Part shown: positions 22,910-34,165 of the stretch, one piece after another
Layout: each line of letters starts with the position of its first letter
Position numbering within the stretch: position 1 is the first letter of the stretch
NCBI GenBank assembly: GCA_017354895.1
Contig: CP071494.1
Span: forward strand, 2,666,001-2,730,000
Origin: Podospora comata
Lineage: Eukaryota > Ascomycota > Sordariomycetes > Sordariales > Podosporaceae
Direction: 5' to 3'
Length of the DNA stretch: 64,000 nt
Position numbers and translations under genes: made by a program
Notes under the pieces: generated by a model
What the model was told of the DNA's origin: nothing
What the model saw: only the letters and a program-made list of their open reading frames with translations
Database searches by the model: none

Positions 22910-23606
22910 CGGTTGCGCTTCTGGGGATAGGTGGACATGGTGAATCGGTGCCTCATGCTACGATAATGATGCGATGATATGGCTTTGCTCTTTCATATGT
23001 ACCTTGACGGTTTTGTTGGTCTATTTTAGGATCTGGACTACTAAGTAGCTGTCATCATGATTGGTCGTCATGGTTGATAGGAGGGACTGGAAACTGGTGG
23101 GATTTGATGGTTCCTTCAGGCGTATTTCTTGTCTGTTTGTTGTTGTTTTGTAAGGGAAGTATCCTGATGTTTTAAGTATCGAAAGCCACACTGCGCATAA
23201 AAAGAAAGTGAAAATAAATGAAGAGAAAGTTTCACGTTCACATCTCACTTTCGCATCAAAAAGGTGCCTGGTTTATCGGCCATTCGCGTTCCAAAACACC
23301 CCACCAGTCGCCCCACAGCACCCGCACCACGATCATTTGCAAACGAAAACTCCAAAGGTGGCCCGTGCAATTAACCAGCAGCACCGCAATAAAGCACGTG
23401 ATATCGGCATTTCACTTGCAACCACCGACGAGACGGACAACTCACCGCCCGATCAATCCTTGGCCAGCATCGAAGCTGGCAAAAAAAAAAAATCCCAAAG
23501 ATTTCGCCGCTGCTTTTCGAAATCTCGGCCTTTCCCCGTCACCACCACCAAAACACCCAACAGCAACCACAACACCACCTCCCCCACCACCGAACCAACC
23601 AAAAAA
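22910..23606. other. intergenic, NOP10 promoter and leader
   Basis: The last 250 bp before 23607 are rich in A and C, including a 10-A run near 23482. A reading frame is open upstream of the NOP10 start in the same frame, but conservation begins exactly at MHLMY, so it is treated as untranslated leader. Confidence 0.5.
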
Positions 23607-23857
23607 ATGCATCTCATGTACATCCCCACCGCCGACGGCCTCGGCCGCCAGTACACCCTCAAAAAGGTCCTCGACGGCAAGGTCACCCGCTCTGCACACC
23701 CGGCGCGCTTCTCCCCCGACGACAAGTGGTCCCGCCACCGGCTCGCGATGCGCAAGAGATATGCTGCCTTGTTGGATGCCGCCGAGAAGAGTATGTCGCG
23801 TTCCGTCACGTTGTAGTCGAAAAAGAAGCTAACCCGCGCGCGCGCGTAACAGAGTAA
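23607..23857 (+). CDS. NOP10: H/ACA ribonucleoprotein subunit Nop10
   Basis: Core subunit of H/ACA snoRNPs, which pseudouridylate rRNA in the nucleolus with Cbf5, Nhp2 and Gar1. The family's usual length is about 60 residues. The sequence [20 protein letters not shown], then [17 protein letters not shown], is diagnostic. The ORF would read past the conserved end; a 62-bp intron (23791-23852, GTATGT, branch CTAAC, CAG) joins GAGAAGA to AG-TAA and gives a 62-residue protein ending AAEKK. The intron contains a (CG)n run at about 23836-23846. The terminal exon contributes only five bases, including the stop. A start farther upstream is possible but would add about 130 unconserved residues. Confidence 0.93.
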
Positions 23858-24360
23858 AATAAAAATTTACTTCGCGATCGGATGATCTAATACGATACCA
23901 AAAGCAGCAAATGAAACAGCGCCGAGCAGGAAGGAGAAGTGTAGGAAATAGGTCGACAGAAGGAGATACCCAACAGCGCTATTACAAGGTCAATTCAGCG
24001 CTCCATTTTCTATCCATCACCCAATCAAGACTTTTTGGCAGGATTGAGAGGAGGAGGAAGGAAGACAAGTGGTTTCACTACTTGTTGCCAGTTAAACTGG
24101 AGCAGAACATGAATTGGAGGCAGAGGAGTGGACAATAAATGCCGATAGCAGCGAAACTGTGCTACCAGCGCATAATCATACGGGGAAAATGGAAAAGGGC
24201 TCTGTTTTTCTCTAGGTGTTCAGGGAGTTCATGCTTTGTGGAATTATCCCCTAGGTTTTCATTGACATTCAGGAACAATACACACACACAAACCCACATC
24301 TGCATTTTTGTGGCACCATCGCAGGATGTACACTTTATTTTGTTTGTCTATATGTGCTGT
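23858..24360. other. spacer between convergent NOP10 and NOB1
   Basis: About 500 bp shared 3' flank. It contains a short CA-rich run at 24280-24290. No gene recognised. Confidence 0.5.
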
Positions 24361-25879
24361 TTACCTCTTCTTCTTGGCGTTGATATTGCGACCAGCACCC
24401 ACCTTGATCCTCCCGTTCCCAGGGCCCCTTGACCCGGTGAGAATACTGGGAAGATAATCCTCATCCATCAGATCTTTGTACTTTGTGCGGCGCTCCTCAT
24501 CTGTCTTCTTGACGTACTCCTTTTGGTCCTCAGCCAGGATTAGCTCATTGCCCCAGCCGTTTTTACCACCTCCAACAATGCGCTTGGTGTTGGAAGAGCC
24601 GTGTGTTGGCTTGGGAATGCTGTAGACGTTGCCACGGTTGTTGAACTGAAAGTTCTTCTTGAGGTGCAATGTGAAGTTGCCAGACGCGTCCGTGCTGCAT
24701 GACACACGGGTGAGGGTAGCCTGTCCGCAAGATGGGCAGAACTGCTTCGTGGTGTCCTTGCAGACCTTCCAGCAGCCGTGGCATCTTAGAACCCAGGTCT
24801 TGAGGAAGGTGATTTTGGTAAGGCTGGTGTCAAGCAGGCTGTGATATTGTTAGCTCATTGCTCATTTGAGCTCTCGCGCGAAGGTCACTCACTTCAAGTT
24901 GATTCTGAGCGCAACATTTCGCATGGCCATATCCGCCGTAATAAGAGCTGCTTGAAGAAACCGCTGGGTTTGTTGCTTTCCGGCGCCGCCCTTCTCCTTG
25001 GCTTGGTACTTCTTGATGTTGCTAGGAGCTGCGGGTGTATGTATTAGTGAACAAGAACTTCTCAGGGTAATTCATGAAGCCACATACTGATCCACCCTTC
25101 CTCGTCATCATCTTCCTCCGCCTCAGCCTGTTCAACCTCAGCCTTAACTGGCGTCTGATTCAGGTCAACCTTCTCCAATTCTTGCGCTACCCCCTCTGGT
25201 GTTGTCTCAGTCAATGGCGCATCCGCTTCAGTCACTGTTTCTAATGCAGCATCCTGCTCTTCAGTTTTGGTCTCCTCCTGCTTGGTCGGTGGCTTTCCGT
25301 TCACGGTCTTTTGCGTTGGGTCTTTCCTCAAGCGCCACTGTTAAACCCATTAGCCTTCCCGAATATCCCAAGCCGCATGAAAGGCGCCGTACATCACCAC
25401 CATTCCTCTCAACCTCCAACTCATACGTCAAGGCAAGGAGCTGCAAATCGGGCTTCGACAACACCTGCAGATCACCCGTCCTCCGCGCAAAGCCAGTAAC
25501 AAACGCCATCGACTCGGGCTTGGGTGTCCTAAGCTTGATGAATGGCGCAAGCGTCGTCTGGTATCGTGATCGGGTGGCCTCATCGCGAACTGAAAGACAC
25601 AAAAGTTTTAGTGAGGCAGTCCCAAGATGTCAATATCCAGGGCCACACACTCTCGGACACAACCGCTGGAATGGTGTACAGCTCCTCCGCCTGAGAAAGA
25701 AGCGTTGATACTGTTGGATCGTTTCTGATAATGGCGTTGGCGTCAATTACCAAGGAGTGGACCTGCTTGGTTGAGGTCTGGGCTGGCTGTTCTGCGACGG
25801 GCGCATTCTCGACGACTTCGGTGGGGGCGGGGTCCTCGATCTTGGGCGCTTGAGCGCTGGGCTCTGGTTGTTGTTCCAT
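24361..25879 (-). CDS. NOB1: 20S pre-rRNA D-site endonuclease Nob1
   Basis: PIN-domain nuclease that makes the final cut forming 18S rRNA in cytoplasmic pre-40S particles. Five exons: 25879-25651, 25589-25393, 25337-25088, 25028-24893, 24838-24361; 429 residues. After a disordered Pro/Glu-rich start, the PIN domain opens with SLVIDANAII (catalytic Asp) at about residue 43, continues through YTIPAVVSEIRDEATRSR (joined across intron 1) and RTPKPESMAFVTGFARRTGDL, to LALTYELE. An acidic linker is followed by GWITPSNIKKYQ and a zinc ribbon, LRCHGC..FCPSCG (two CxxC pairs). The end, KVGAGRNINAKKKR, matches family habit. Intron phases agree throughout. Faces NOP10 tail to tail. Confidence 0.96.
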
Positions 25880-26651
25880 GTTTTCGATTGGCTGGATCCT
25901 GAAGATATCGAGCAGAATATCGAGGAGCCAAAAGATGTTAGCGATTCGATCGTTAGGCCGGGGCGCTCAATATCGTGGTCGTCCTGGGCTTGTGATGCAT
26001 GAATTTCCCAAAATTCATGTGGGGTTGAACTGGCAGAATTTCCGTTCCCAAAATCCATCCCACACGAGCCGAAAGGCGGTCAGGAACAAGACCCACATGA
26101 TCCTTGGGCCCACTTTGGACTTCAAGGCGTCTTGGCATTATGAACTGTCCTGCTTCATTCACTCATCATGATCACCGTCCTTATGAGATAGGAGGGACCC
26201 TCAAATCCTCTCAAAGGTGATGATGTCCGCGGAACTATACCGAGTTTGTTTGGCTTCGTGGCTCTTGCGTGATACTCTGGGTTTTCGGTGCAAGAAGTTG
26301 TACATACTTGATGGAGGGGTGATGAAAACACCAACATGGATGACTCGGAGCAGGTCAAACACTAACCGTTGAAGCAACATTGTGGTAGGTGAACAGTGTT
26401 CTCTTAATGGGGGCTTTCATAGCAGCAGAAAGCTTTCCCTTGTCAATTCTGACTCTTGTTTCCCTGGTCCGTATAAACCTGAAGGCGTTCCAAGCATTTT
26501 TGAACTTCATGGCACCTGTGGTGATCTCAAGAGGGTTCGAGTTCTAAATTTTCAGCAATAGTAACAATGAACTTCATTTCTTCATCTGCATTAAGGAGAG
26601 TATCTATCTCGGGGTATACCAGAAGCCAAATTCCAAAAAGCCAAAACCACC
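25880..26651. other. intergenic between NOB1 promoter and 5S rRNA
   Basis: Upstream region of NOB1 (which starts at 25879, minus). The block 25930-26100 is T/C-rich on the coding strand. Nothing coding recognised. Confidence 0.5.
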
Positions 26652-26656
26652 AAAAA
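26652..26656 (-). terminator. RNA polymerase III terminator of the 5S gene
   Basis: Five T on the minus strand immediately after the 5S 3' end, followed within 20 bases by two further T runs; this is the usual pol III stop. Confidence 0.85.
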
Positions 26657-26774
26657 CATACAACACCAGGGATTCCCCAGTGGTCACCCACCTGAGTACT
26701 GGTCTGGCGGTCAATTGCTTAACTAGGGGAGAGCGGACGGGATCCCGTGTATTCAACTGCCTATGGTCGTATGT
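26656..26774 (-). rRNA. 5S ribosomal RNA, dispersed copy
   Basis: 119 bases on the minus strand. The 5' end ACATACGACCATAGG and 3' end GGTGTTGTATGT can pair as the closing helix. Internal parts match filamentous-fungal 5S: GGGATCCCGTCCGCTCTCCC, AGTTAAGC (box A region), GGGTGACCAC (box C region) and GGAATCCCTGG. A T5 terminator follows. Single dispersed 5S genes are normal in Sordariales, where they exist as several sequence types. Whether this copy is expressed cannot be told, but helix ends and promoter boxes look intact. Confidence 0.9.
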
Positions 26775-26890
26775 GTCTGTGTTCACGGGTTTGCGAGTTC
26801 AAGACACCATGATTCTGCTCCATATTCCAAATGAGTGTCATCATGTCATATCAGTCATTACCATCTCTCTTCTCCATCCCCACCATGTCT

Positions 26891-28048
26891 CTACAACCTC
26901 GTCCCCAAAACCACACTATCAGCAGAAATATTCGACTTCTTGGGAGGGTCCTCAACCCAAGGGACACCCCTCCCAGAGTCACGCTGGGCAATAAGTCTGT
27001 TCTTTCTCTGGCGCTCACGATAGAACAGGAAAGCCAAGCCAATGATGGCAGCGACACCAAGAATGGAACCAATCACCGCACCGGCGATAGCACCCTTGGA
27101 GAGACCGGTCTTGACAGACTCAATGGGGGCGTTGTTGTTGTTGTTGTTGTTGTTGTTGTTGCCGTTGTTGTTCGATGGGACAGAGCTGCTCGATGGCTCT
27201 GGGTCAGCGGTGTTGAGAGGAGGACCATTGTCGCCGTGACCCGGGAGATTGGTCGGGAGACCAGTGGCAGTGGGTGCCGGGACGTCGTTCTCAGAGTCGG
27301 TTGCGTTGAAGCACGGGATTGTGTCTTGTGGGAAGTCGGCAGCGCGGACATACCTTGATTTGGTGTTAGTACAGACACCTGTGATGGTAAAATGGAAAGA
27401 AGGACTCACTGGATGTCGGCACAGGCATAGAAGGTTTGGTTCTCTGGCCGGTCAAAGTCGGCAATATACATGAGCTGGATGGTCGCATTGGTTCCGGGGG
27501 CAATGGTCGATGGAGGGTCAGGAATGGTCAGGCATGTGTGCCCTGGATCGATCTCTGTGATGGGCGTTGTGTTCAGGACGAAGCCAAAGTCCTTTTGCTC
27601 TTGGGGGTCTGATGAACGGCCATAATAATTAGCATCTCTCTTTGGCGATGGCAGTAGCCGAAGTTTGAATTTTTGTATAGGCGTCGATATGAAAGGAAAT
27701 AAGCAAGGATGCAAAGATGCACGTACCATTATGGAATGAGATGCTCATCTGGGCGTGGTAGGAGTCATCTTGGGCTGTCAAGGCTATTTTTCCGCCACCT
27801 ACAAGCAATCAGCAAGTGTTCCCTCATTAGAATGTAGACCTAATGATGTCAAACATACTCAAAGGAAACTTCGTCCGTTCAAGAACCCTGTGGATAGAAC
27901 CACAAGGCCCCTCGTTGTCAGTGTGCTCAGACCAGGCTCTGTCAGGTGGCCACATGAACGAGGCAGGGCCCATGTTCTCCGAGGCTGCCAAAACACCAGT
28001 GGCAGTGGCTACAATGAGGGCCATAGCCTGCTGAAATTGTCGAACCAT
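26891..28048 (-). CDS. BIM1/X325-like secreted domain with C-terminal membrane anchor
   Basis: Exons 28048-27859, 27798-27727, 27608-27410 and 27353-26891, all phases consistent; 307 residues. Signal peptide MVRQFQQAMALIVATATGVLA. The ectodomain (MGPASFMWPPDRAWSEHTDNEGPCGS, later CLTIPDP, FYACADIQYV) fits the copper-acquisition-factor BIM1-like / X325 family, which is LPMO-like in fold but acts in copper handling. The mature N-terminus would begin near ASENMG, without the His that co-ordinates copper in many relatives, so copper binding is uncertain. A poly-Asn tract (three plus ten Asn) and Pro/Ser linker lead to one transmembrane helix (GAIAGAVIGSILGVAAIIGLAF) and a basic cytosolic tail. 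Type I membrane topology is inferred. Confidence 0.85.
27131..27172. repeat. (GTT)n microsatellite coding for poly-asparagine
   Basis: Ten GTT units at 27131-27160, one GCC, then three more GTT. On the coding (minus) strand this is AAC repeated, giving NNN-G-N10 in the stalk of the BIM1-like protein. Such runs change length easily between strains. Confidence 0.95.
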
Positions 28049-29300
28049 TGTGTTGTTTGGATAGGGTGACCTGATAACAACGAAGTTATGCAAAGAAGAT
28101 TGAAGATGGTATCCCAGGAAAGATTGAGAAGGGTGCAATGGTGTCAAGCTGGATGAGAAGCGGGGGAATGACCACTATTCGGCTAAGATTGAGGATGCCG
28201 CTTGTGCAGAGAAGGATAAGACAGGAGCATGCCGGTGGCCACTTTGGTTCCGTCCCCCTCCTCTTTTATCTTTTCGTCAGTCCTGCCCAACCACCACCCC
28301 CACCACACATCACACTTTCCAAGACTCCGACATGTGTTGTTACCAATGCCGTATGGTAGCGTATCCTCGGCATAGCAACAACTTGCCCAGAACTTGCGTT
28401 CTTTTTCTGCTTTCCCCGCGAGATGGGCGAGAATTGTTCATGGCTGCTCCGCTCTAGCCAAGATATGCTACAGGTATGGGTCTCGACAAAGACAGGAATC
28501 CGGGTTCTGCGTGAGATAACGACGCCGGAAGCCGAACGATAACTTGGCATGACAGCGGTGTGATGAGAGTGAAGAGTGTCGACCAGGCTGGGCTGTCAGT
28601 CCAGTGACTCTGAGTTTTCAGCGAACCGCACCGAGCCCCTCGTTTAGGCAGTCAATGATCTGATTCTTTTCAGTCACCGGCAGGATTGACCAACAGTGGC
28701 ATTCAATGGTACCCTCCTGCGAGCCCTCCGATTTGTCGTGATGGGATCTGGCAGACTTGGCAATCAGATGATCAGATAAATTTGATCAGATAACTTTGCT
28801 CGGCGCAGTGGGCACCCATCTTATCAGATGCATCACCGGAAGTTGATTGGTGGTTGTCAGCTCCGGCGAGCTTGGGTCCACTTCTGTGAGCCAGGATGTT
28901 CCACAAAAATGAAGAGCCGACATCGCAGAATGCCAGAATGTGCCTCACAAATCCAGTTTGTCGTGAAAAGATACCCGGAATGTCTGATTGAATCCTTCAG
29001 CCGACCTTGAACTGCCAAGTTCGTTAGGTAATATCCACCCTCTGCCGCCATGCATCCCACTCTTCCCTGGCCACCCCGAACCGTCTGACCCGACATTGGG
29101 TTGACGCTCGACGGGGTCAAAGACCATCCTCATTCGACAAGGGTACATTCAGATATATTGAGGTACACCCGCCTCTACCTCTCTCGTAGCCAATCCCACA
29201 ACCTCTCCGTATTTACCTACTTCATTTGACCCCATCTTCCCTCCCAGTGCAGGCCCCATCTCTTGCCCTCCTCGTCGTTATTTCTAGCAACATCTTCAAA
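28049..29300. other. intergenic region between divergent genes
   Basis: 1.25 kb head-to-head spacer between the BIM1-like gene (minus) and the GPI-type gene (plus). Near 28768-28796 there are close repeats of ATCAGATAA (GATA-type sites on both sides of TTTG). A C/T-rich leader precedes 29301. No coding sequence accepted. Confidence 0.5.
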
Positions 29301-30049
29301 ATGCGTGGTCTTCAGTTTTCCGTCCTGCTCTCCGCCTTCACTGCGACTGCTGTTCAAGCCGCTGTTTCTCCTCAAGACAATGTCGATGTCGCTGCCCTCT
29401 TAGCCCGCCAGGCCCCTGGCACTCCCCAGTTTGAGTGCCATTCCGACTGTGGTACGTTGACCAACCTCAACCAATATCTCACCCACACCGGCACCTCTAA
29501 CAATAGCTAACACCTGCCGTTACAGGAAGTGCCCTTGGTGGCTCGCGCTCCGGTAGACATTGCGACAACTCCACCTGGGTCGAGCTCTTCGAGGACTGTC
29601 TCGAATGTGCCAATCAGTTCAACATCTGGCGCCATTACGGCAATGGTTTGACAGCCGCTGCTGAAGCTTGCGGCTTGTCTGCTGTCCCATCACCCTCGGG
29701 CGGAGCAGAGGAGCCAGCGGCCACCACAACAGTCACTCCCGTCGGCTCTTTTGTCACCTCAGAGGCCCCGGCTACTGTCACTGAGGATGCTGATTCGTCT
29801 TCTACCTCTGACACCGCTGAACCCTCCATCACCGAACCTCCTCAGACAGGAGCTGAGACGACCGCACCAGCCTCGGCCTCCACCAGTGTATGTTGTTGCC
29901 TTCCCCTGAAAGCCTTGGTGCCTCATCGCTAACCTGCGGGTGTTCAGGAGCCTGTTACTGCTGGTGCTTCCGGTCTCGCGTATGTTTCTGTCTCGATGAT
30001 AAGTGTCGGGACTCTACTTGCGGTGTCCATTGGCACAATCAGCTGGTAA
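29301..30049 (+). CDS. GPI-anchored cysteine-containing surface protein
   Basis: Exons 29301-29451, 29526-29887 and 29948-30049; 204 residues. Signal peptide MRGLQFSVLLSAFTATAVQA. A short Cys domain reads FECHSDCG (joined over intron 1), HCDNSTWVELFEDCLECANQFNIWRHYG, AAEACG. This pattern recurs in uncharacterised Sordariomycete surface proteins. A Ser/Thr/Pro-rich stalk of about 80 residues (likely O-glycosylated) precedes TAGASGLAYVSVSMISVGTLLAVSIGTISW, a GPI-type tail. Exon 3 continues straight past a GTATGT at 29980, which would otherwise look like a donor; using it would remove the anchor signal, so I read through. Role unknown; probably cell-wall structure or adhesion. Confidence 0.82.
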
Positions 30050-30110
30050 TCGGGAAGACCCAAGTAATGGCCTTGAAAGAGTGGCACGTAATAATGGTTT
30101 GGATGTAATG

Positions 30111-32263
30111 TTAGATAATCTTTATCAGTGACCTGGCTTTCCCTTCGCACCACCTATCGAGATCACCAGAGTAGCCCATCATGTATCCAATTCTCTCATA
30201 GCATCCTGGTTCATTGATAGTTGACGTCTCCACCTTGCCAGCCCGTTTCAAGATCAAGCAGAACTCGTCAGCGTCATTGTACAGGCCCATGCGGAGACAA
30301 AATATCTCTTGGCCAACTGTCACCGTGCCATCGTAGAGGTAATCCCGGCAGTCTACAAACATCAGCCTCTCGTCCCCATTGACTGCCAGTAGAAGGTCGT
30401 AAACAGATGCAGATTTGGGGTAGCGCAGTATCTTGGGATCGACATGAGAACCCTGTTTCATTCGTCCGGCGCAAATAGTTCCTGACAAAATAACGTGCCC
30501 CGATTCGACTTCTCCCATTGCATCTGGACCAGCTAGGAGTACGCTTGCATCCACAACGCTGCAGGCATCGTTCTTAGCCCGTTGTCGGAATTTGTTCATG
30601 GCGATGGGTCCGTCGATTGATACCCATGACCAGCTTGGCCCGCGCCACCGCTGTGGTGCCTGCTTATAGCCGACAGACCACCAGCATAAATCAGGCAGCA
30701 GCGTGCTTCTCCATAGTCCCGCAAGATATTCGTCATCCGGCCGCAAACGTCTCTGGATTTGTTTGGCCACTCCTGACAACGCTGGTAGCTTGTCTCGTGG
30801 ATATGAAAGACTCAGCGCTGTGTAGCACTCTACTGCTCTCCCCCAGGGCGTCTCATTAACCTCGAGGTTGGCGGCTTCTTCAAGACTCTCTGGCTTCTTC
30901 TTGGGTGCCTTCAAAGCAGCCTCGGAGAGAGAAAGTACACGTTTGTCGAGTGGCTCACTGTGCTTTGGCCGGTAATCGTATCGCCCCACCCCAGGGTGAC
31001 ATTCGCACGTAATGAGTTCTGCGCATTCGAAGAGGAGCTCTTCTTTGGTGAAGTGCAGTAATCGGCGAGATAGAAGGCGCTCTTGAAAAACCCAGGCTCG
31101 TGTCAGGAGCGGAAAATACTTCCTTCGGTTTTCGTGGTGGTCAACTCCCCAAGGCAATGGAAGATGTCGATTCGACAGGTCAGTTCTGACCAGCAGCTCG
31201 TAATCTGTTCCGTCTGGTCCTTTGACTGTAATTTCTTTTGGCCTTCTTTCGGTAGGTACGTCTCCATAGAATCCACCAGTGTCATCCTCTGATGCAGTGG
31301 CACACTATAGTGGAAGAAGAGATGCTGTTAGTGAGGACCCCAGAGAGAAAGGGAAAGGGAACAAACCAAAGTAAGATGGCTATTCTCGTAAATGAAGATC
31401 ATTTCAGCCGACTGGTGCTGCCAGTCCGTTTCCGAGTCTTGTATAATGCACAGAGAGTCGATCCACAGATAGTCAAATCCTAGACGCCTTGTAACATCAA
31501 TGGCATGTTGAAATGTTGCGGGGAGATCGTTCCAAACAATCTCCTGGCGATTGGTCTCGAGGGTCCATGATGTAGTCATGCATTTCGGTCTCGAACCACC
31601 CCAGCAGTGGGAAAGACACAGATATGGCTTCGACTCACCGGGATGTGGCTCATACAACTTGACGGGTAGTTGGCGAACATCAAGAACCCTTGCCGGTAAA
31701 TTTGGAGCTCCAGACACCCTACCACACATTGAGTGTCTTTCCTCGCAAACCTTCAACCAAGCCTGAACCTTGTCAAAGCTCACGCCATCATCCTTGCTAG
31801 GGCAGGCCAATCTTGGGCCCCAAATAGGGATGTCAGGAAATGGAGATGGCTTCCCGGGAGCGGTCAATATCTCAAATGATATGGCATCCGGAAGGTAGTA
31901 CGCGGAACCTCCGGCAGACGATAATAGGTTAGACCATCTCGGAAGTACGAGTGAACCGTCGTTCTCGACTTGCCAAACAATAAAGTGATTGGGTTTGTTG
32001 TCTGTGTCAAAATCTGCACATTTTAGAATCCCTTGCTCCACACAGGCTTCTCCAACCGCGGACGTAAACACGCAGCGAGCGCAAGTACTTGGGTAGATTC
32101 CTCGTGAGCTCCCAATCCGAAGGCAACGGTATCCTGGCAGGGATTCGTCTTTAATCCTGGAACAAGAGGGGCATGACGAGATTTCATTCGGACTTGGTGG
32201 TCTTGAACGAAGGCTGTCGAGTATATCCTTGATGTCGTTGAGATCGTCATCGACATCCGCCAT
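30111..32263 (-). CDS. HET-domain (heterokaryon incompatibility) protein
   Basis: Exons 32263-31367 and 31304-30111 (62-bp intron, phase 0), 696 residues. The N-terminus carries CPSC and CARC pairs separated by about 30 residues, possibly a small zinc-binding module. The HET domain (PF06985) spans about residues 215-380: YLCLSHCWGG, GFDYLWIDSLCIIQDSETDW, SAEMIFIYENSHLTL, and across the intron CATASEDDTGGFYG. The C-terminal part (RAWVFQERLLSRRLLHF, LPALSGVAKQIQRRL, GLWRSTLLPDLCWW, WSWVSIDGP) is the usual partner region of single-HET proteins. Such genes are numerous in these fungi and a minority control vegetative incompatibility; no evidence ties this one to it. Complete, without stops. Confidence 0.94.
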
Positions 32264-32421
32264 TTTTCAAAGCTGCAGAAAGGTGATGTGCGGGGTTGGC
32301 ACTGTTGGCAGGCTGTTGGGCAGAAAATAGAAAAGAGGGGCCCCCGGTCCACCAGCACATCTCATGCAACTTTGTTGGAGTCGGAAGGCACTTTCGCTTC
32401 CTCTATTGCATTAGACGAAAT

Positions 32422-34165
32422 TTACGACCTCTTTGTTAATCTCAACATCAAATCGCTTCCAATCCAAAATACCCCGCTGCTTGATTTGATCGGGTTGTGA
32501 GGATCAACCAACGCCATATCATACCGCTGCAATAGCTGTGATTTTTGATTTTTTTTTTTGGATCAGCACAGGTATAGATTCTTCAACTGACACATCAACA
32601 GAACACCTACCTCAAAAAAGATCTTGTTCAACTCCATCAGTGCGATTCGCTTCCCCAGACACTGGTACTTTCCATTCCCGAACGCAAGCTCCAACACAGA
32701 GTTCATCAACTTCAGCCGCTCTGCGTCGGCCTCCTCCTCTAGCCAGCGCTCCGGTCGAAACACGTCAGCATCCTCCCCAAATACCTCCTTCAATCGCATT
32801 ACTCCCGAGTAGTTATGCGAGACTTGTGTGCCCTCCGGAACATGGAACCCGCAAATACTATCACCACCTTTCGGCACCTGCTTGCTACCCAGGCCAACAA
32901 CTGATGGCCAGGTTCGGTAGCCCTCGCGAATCATCGCTTGCAGATACGGAAGGGCTTGAGCTTCGACATCCCTAATGACCGGACGGCTGACGCGGCCGGA
33001 GGAGACACTCTCATCTATTTCCTTTTGGAGAGTCGCATACACCGAAGGGGTAGATATCAAGGCCAAGAGGGTATGTCGAATAGCTGCCGCCGTCGTAATG
33101 GAACCTGCCACACTGATTTATCTTTGGTTAGGGTCACCACATAGTATCGAAGAAAGGCCTCTTACATCTGAACAAACATATGCTGCACCAGCTCATCCTC
33201 CGTCATCCCACCATTGATAAAAGCCTGGAGCATATCCCGCCCTGGCTCTGCATCAGGTCGAAGCCGCTCCTCCACGCAACCCGTTGCCAGCCTACCGGGC
33301 TGTCAGCAAAAAGTCCCCCGAGCCTCACGAGAGGAACAATATACCCCATTAACCGGCCAAACCCAACGCCGTCCACGTCTCTAGGAAGCGCCAGATTGAA
33401 TGGCCAGCGATAAACGATATTTGTCAAGGACGGCACAGCCTGAAGGAAATTCATGGCTGGAAGAGCAGAGTCATTGATCTCAACGAACTGATGCAAATCC
33501 CTATCCTCTACCAAGAACCCGAATGCCTTACCAAACGAAGCATCGCTAATGACATCCAACGAGAAGAAATGCGTCTTGACACAAAGATCAAAGGGCCGCA
33601 GATTGCCGGGCGAGGAGACATATTTGCTTTCAATCAATGCCACGAGGTTGAGCATTTGTCGATCTATACTTTCCTCAAAGCCTGTACTCCCGTTTTCTCG
33701 TCAGTTGTACTGTTTCTTTTGTTAGCTCTCCTCCAGTATGAGTTGCGGTTGCAACGGTCGCCATGGAACCTGTCCACTTACAGCCCCTGCCATCTTTGTC
33801 CTCAGCGCTTTGTGTTTCTCCTCATCCCGCTCACAAACAATGTTGTTATACCCCGGGATGATCCTCCCCGTCTCGTAAAAGACTCCTTTTGTATAAGCCG
33901 AGCGCACGCTCGACATCCGGCGCAAGGTCTCCGGGTCGGTGCAAAGCAGGTCGTTGGGTCCGATTCGTACCAAGGGGCCGTATTTGGCGGCGGTGGCGAT
34001 CATGTTCTCGTGGACCTTGCCGCTGGTGAGCGTTTTGATCATCCAGGCGGATGAGGACCTTGCGAGTGCGGGGCCGGGGATGTGACGGAGGCGGGAGTAG
34101 GAATTGTAGCAACGGGCGATGTAAACTGCCAGTGCGGTGGCTAGGAAGAGCCACAATGTGGTCAT
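32422..34165 (-). CDS. cytochrome P450 monooxygenase
   Basis: Five exons: 34165-about 33778, 33681-33345, 33291-33166, 33112-32611, 32535-32422; about 488 residues. Membrane anchor MTTLWLFLATALAVYIA; Pro-rich hinge RHIPGPALA; C-helix region KHKALRTKM; I-helix QIVAGSITTAAA (in place of the usual AGxDT, Asp replaced by Ile-Thr); ExxR region EGYRTWP; PERW in FRPERWLEE; heme loop FGNGKYQCLGKRIA, with the axial Cys. The last exon adds LLQRYDMALVDP.., matching P450 ends. The first splice is uncertain: the strong GTAAGT at 33781 is out of phase with exon 2, and the phase-correct donor at 33777 (GTGGAC) is weak. Substrate unknown; it lies next to HET genes and not obviously in a cluster. Confidence 0.88.

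Noticed and set aside
33491-34054. 187-codon plus-strand open frame
   Set aside because: Opposite the P450 exons and introns, which have heme and splice motifs.
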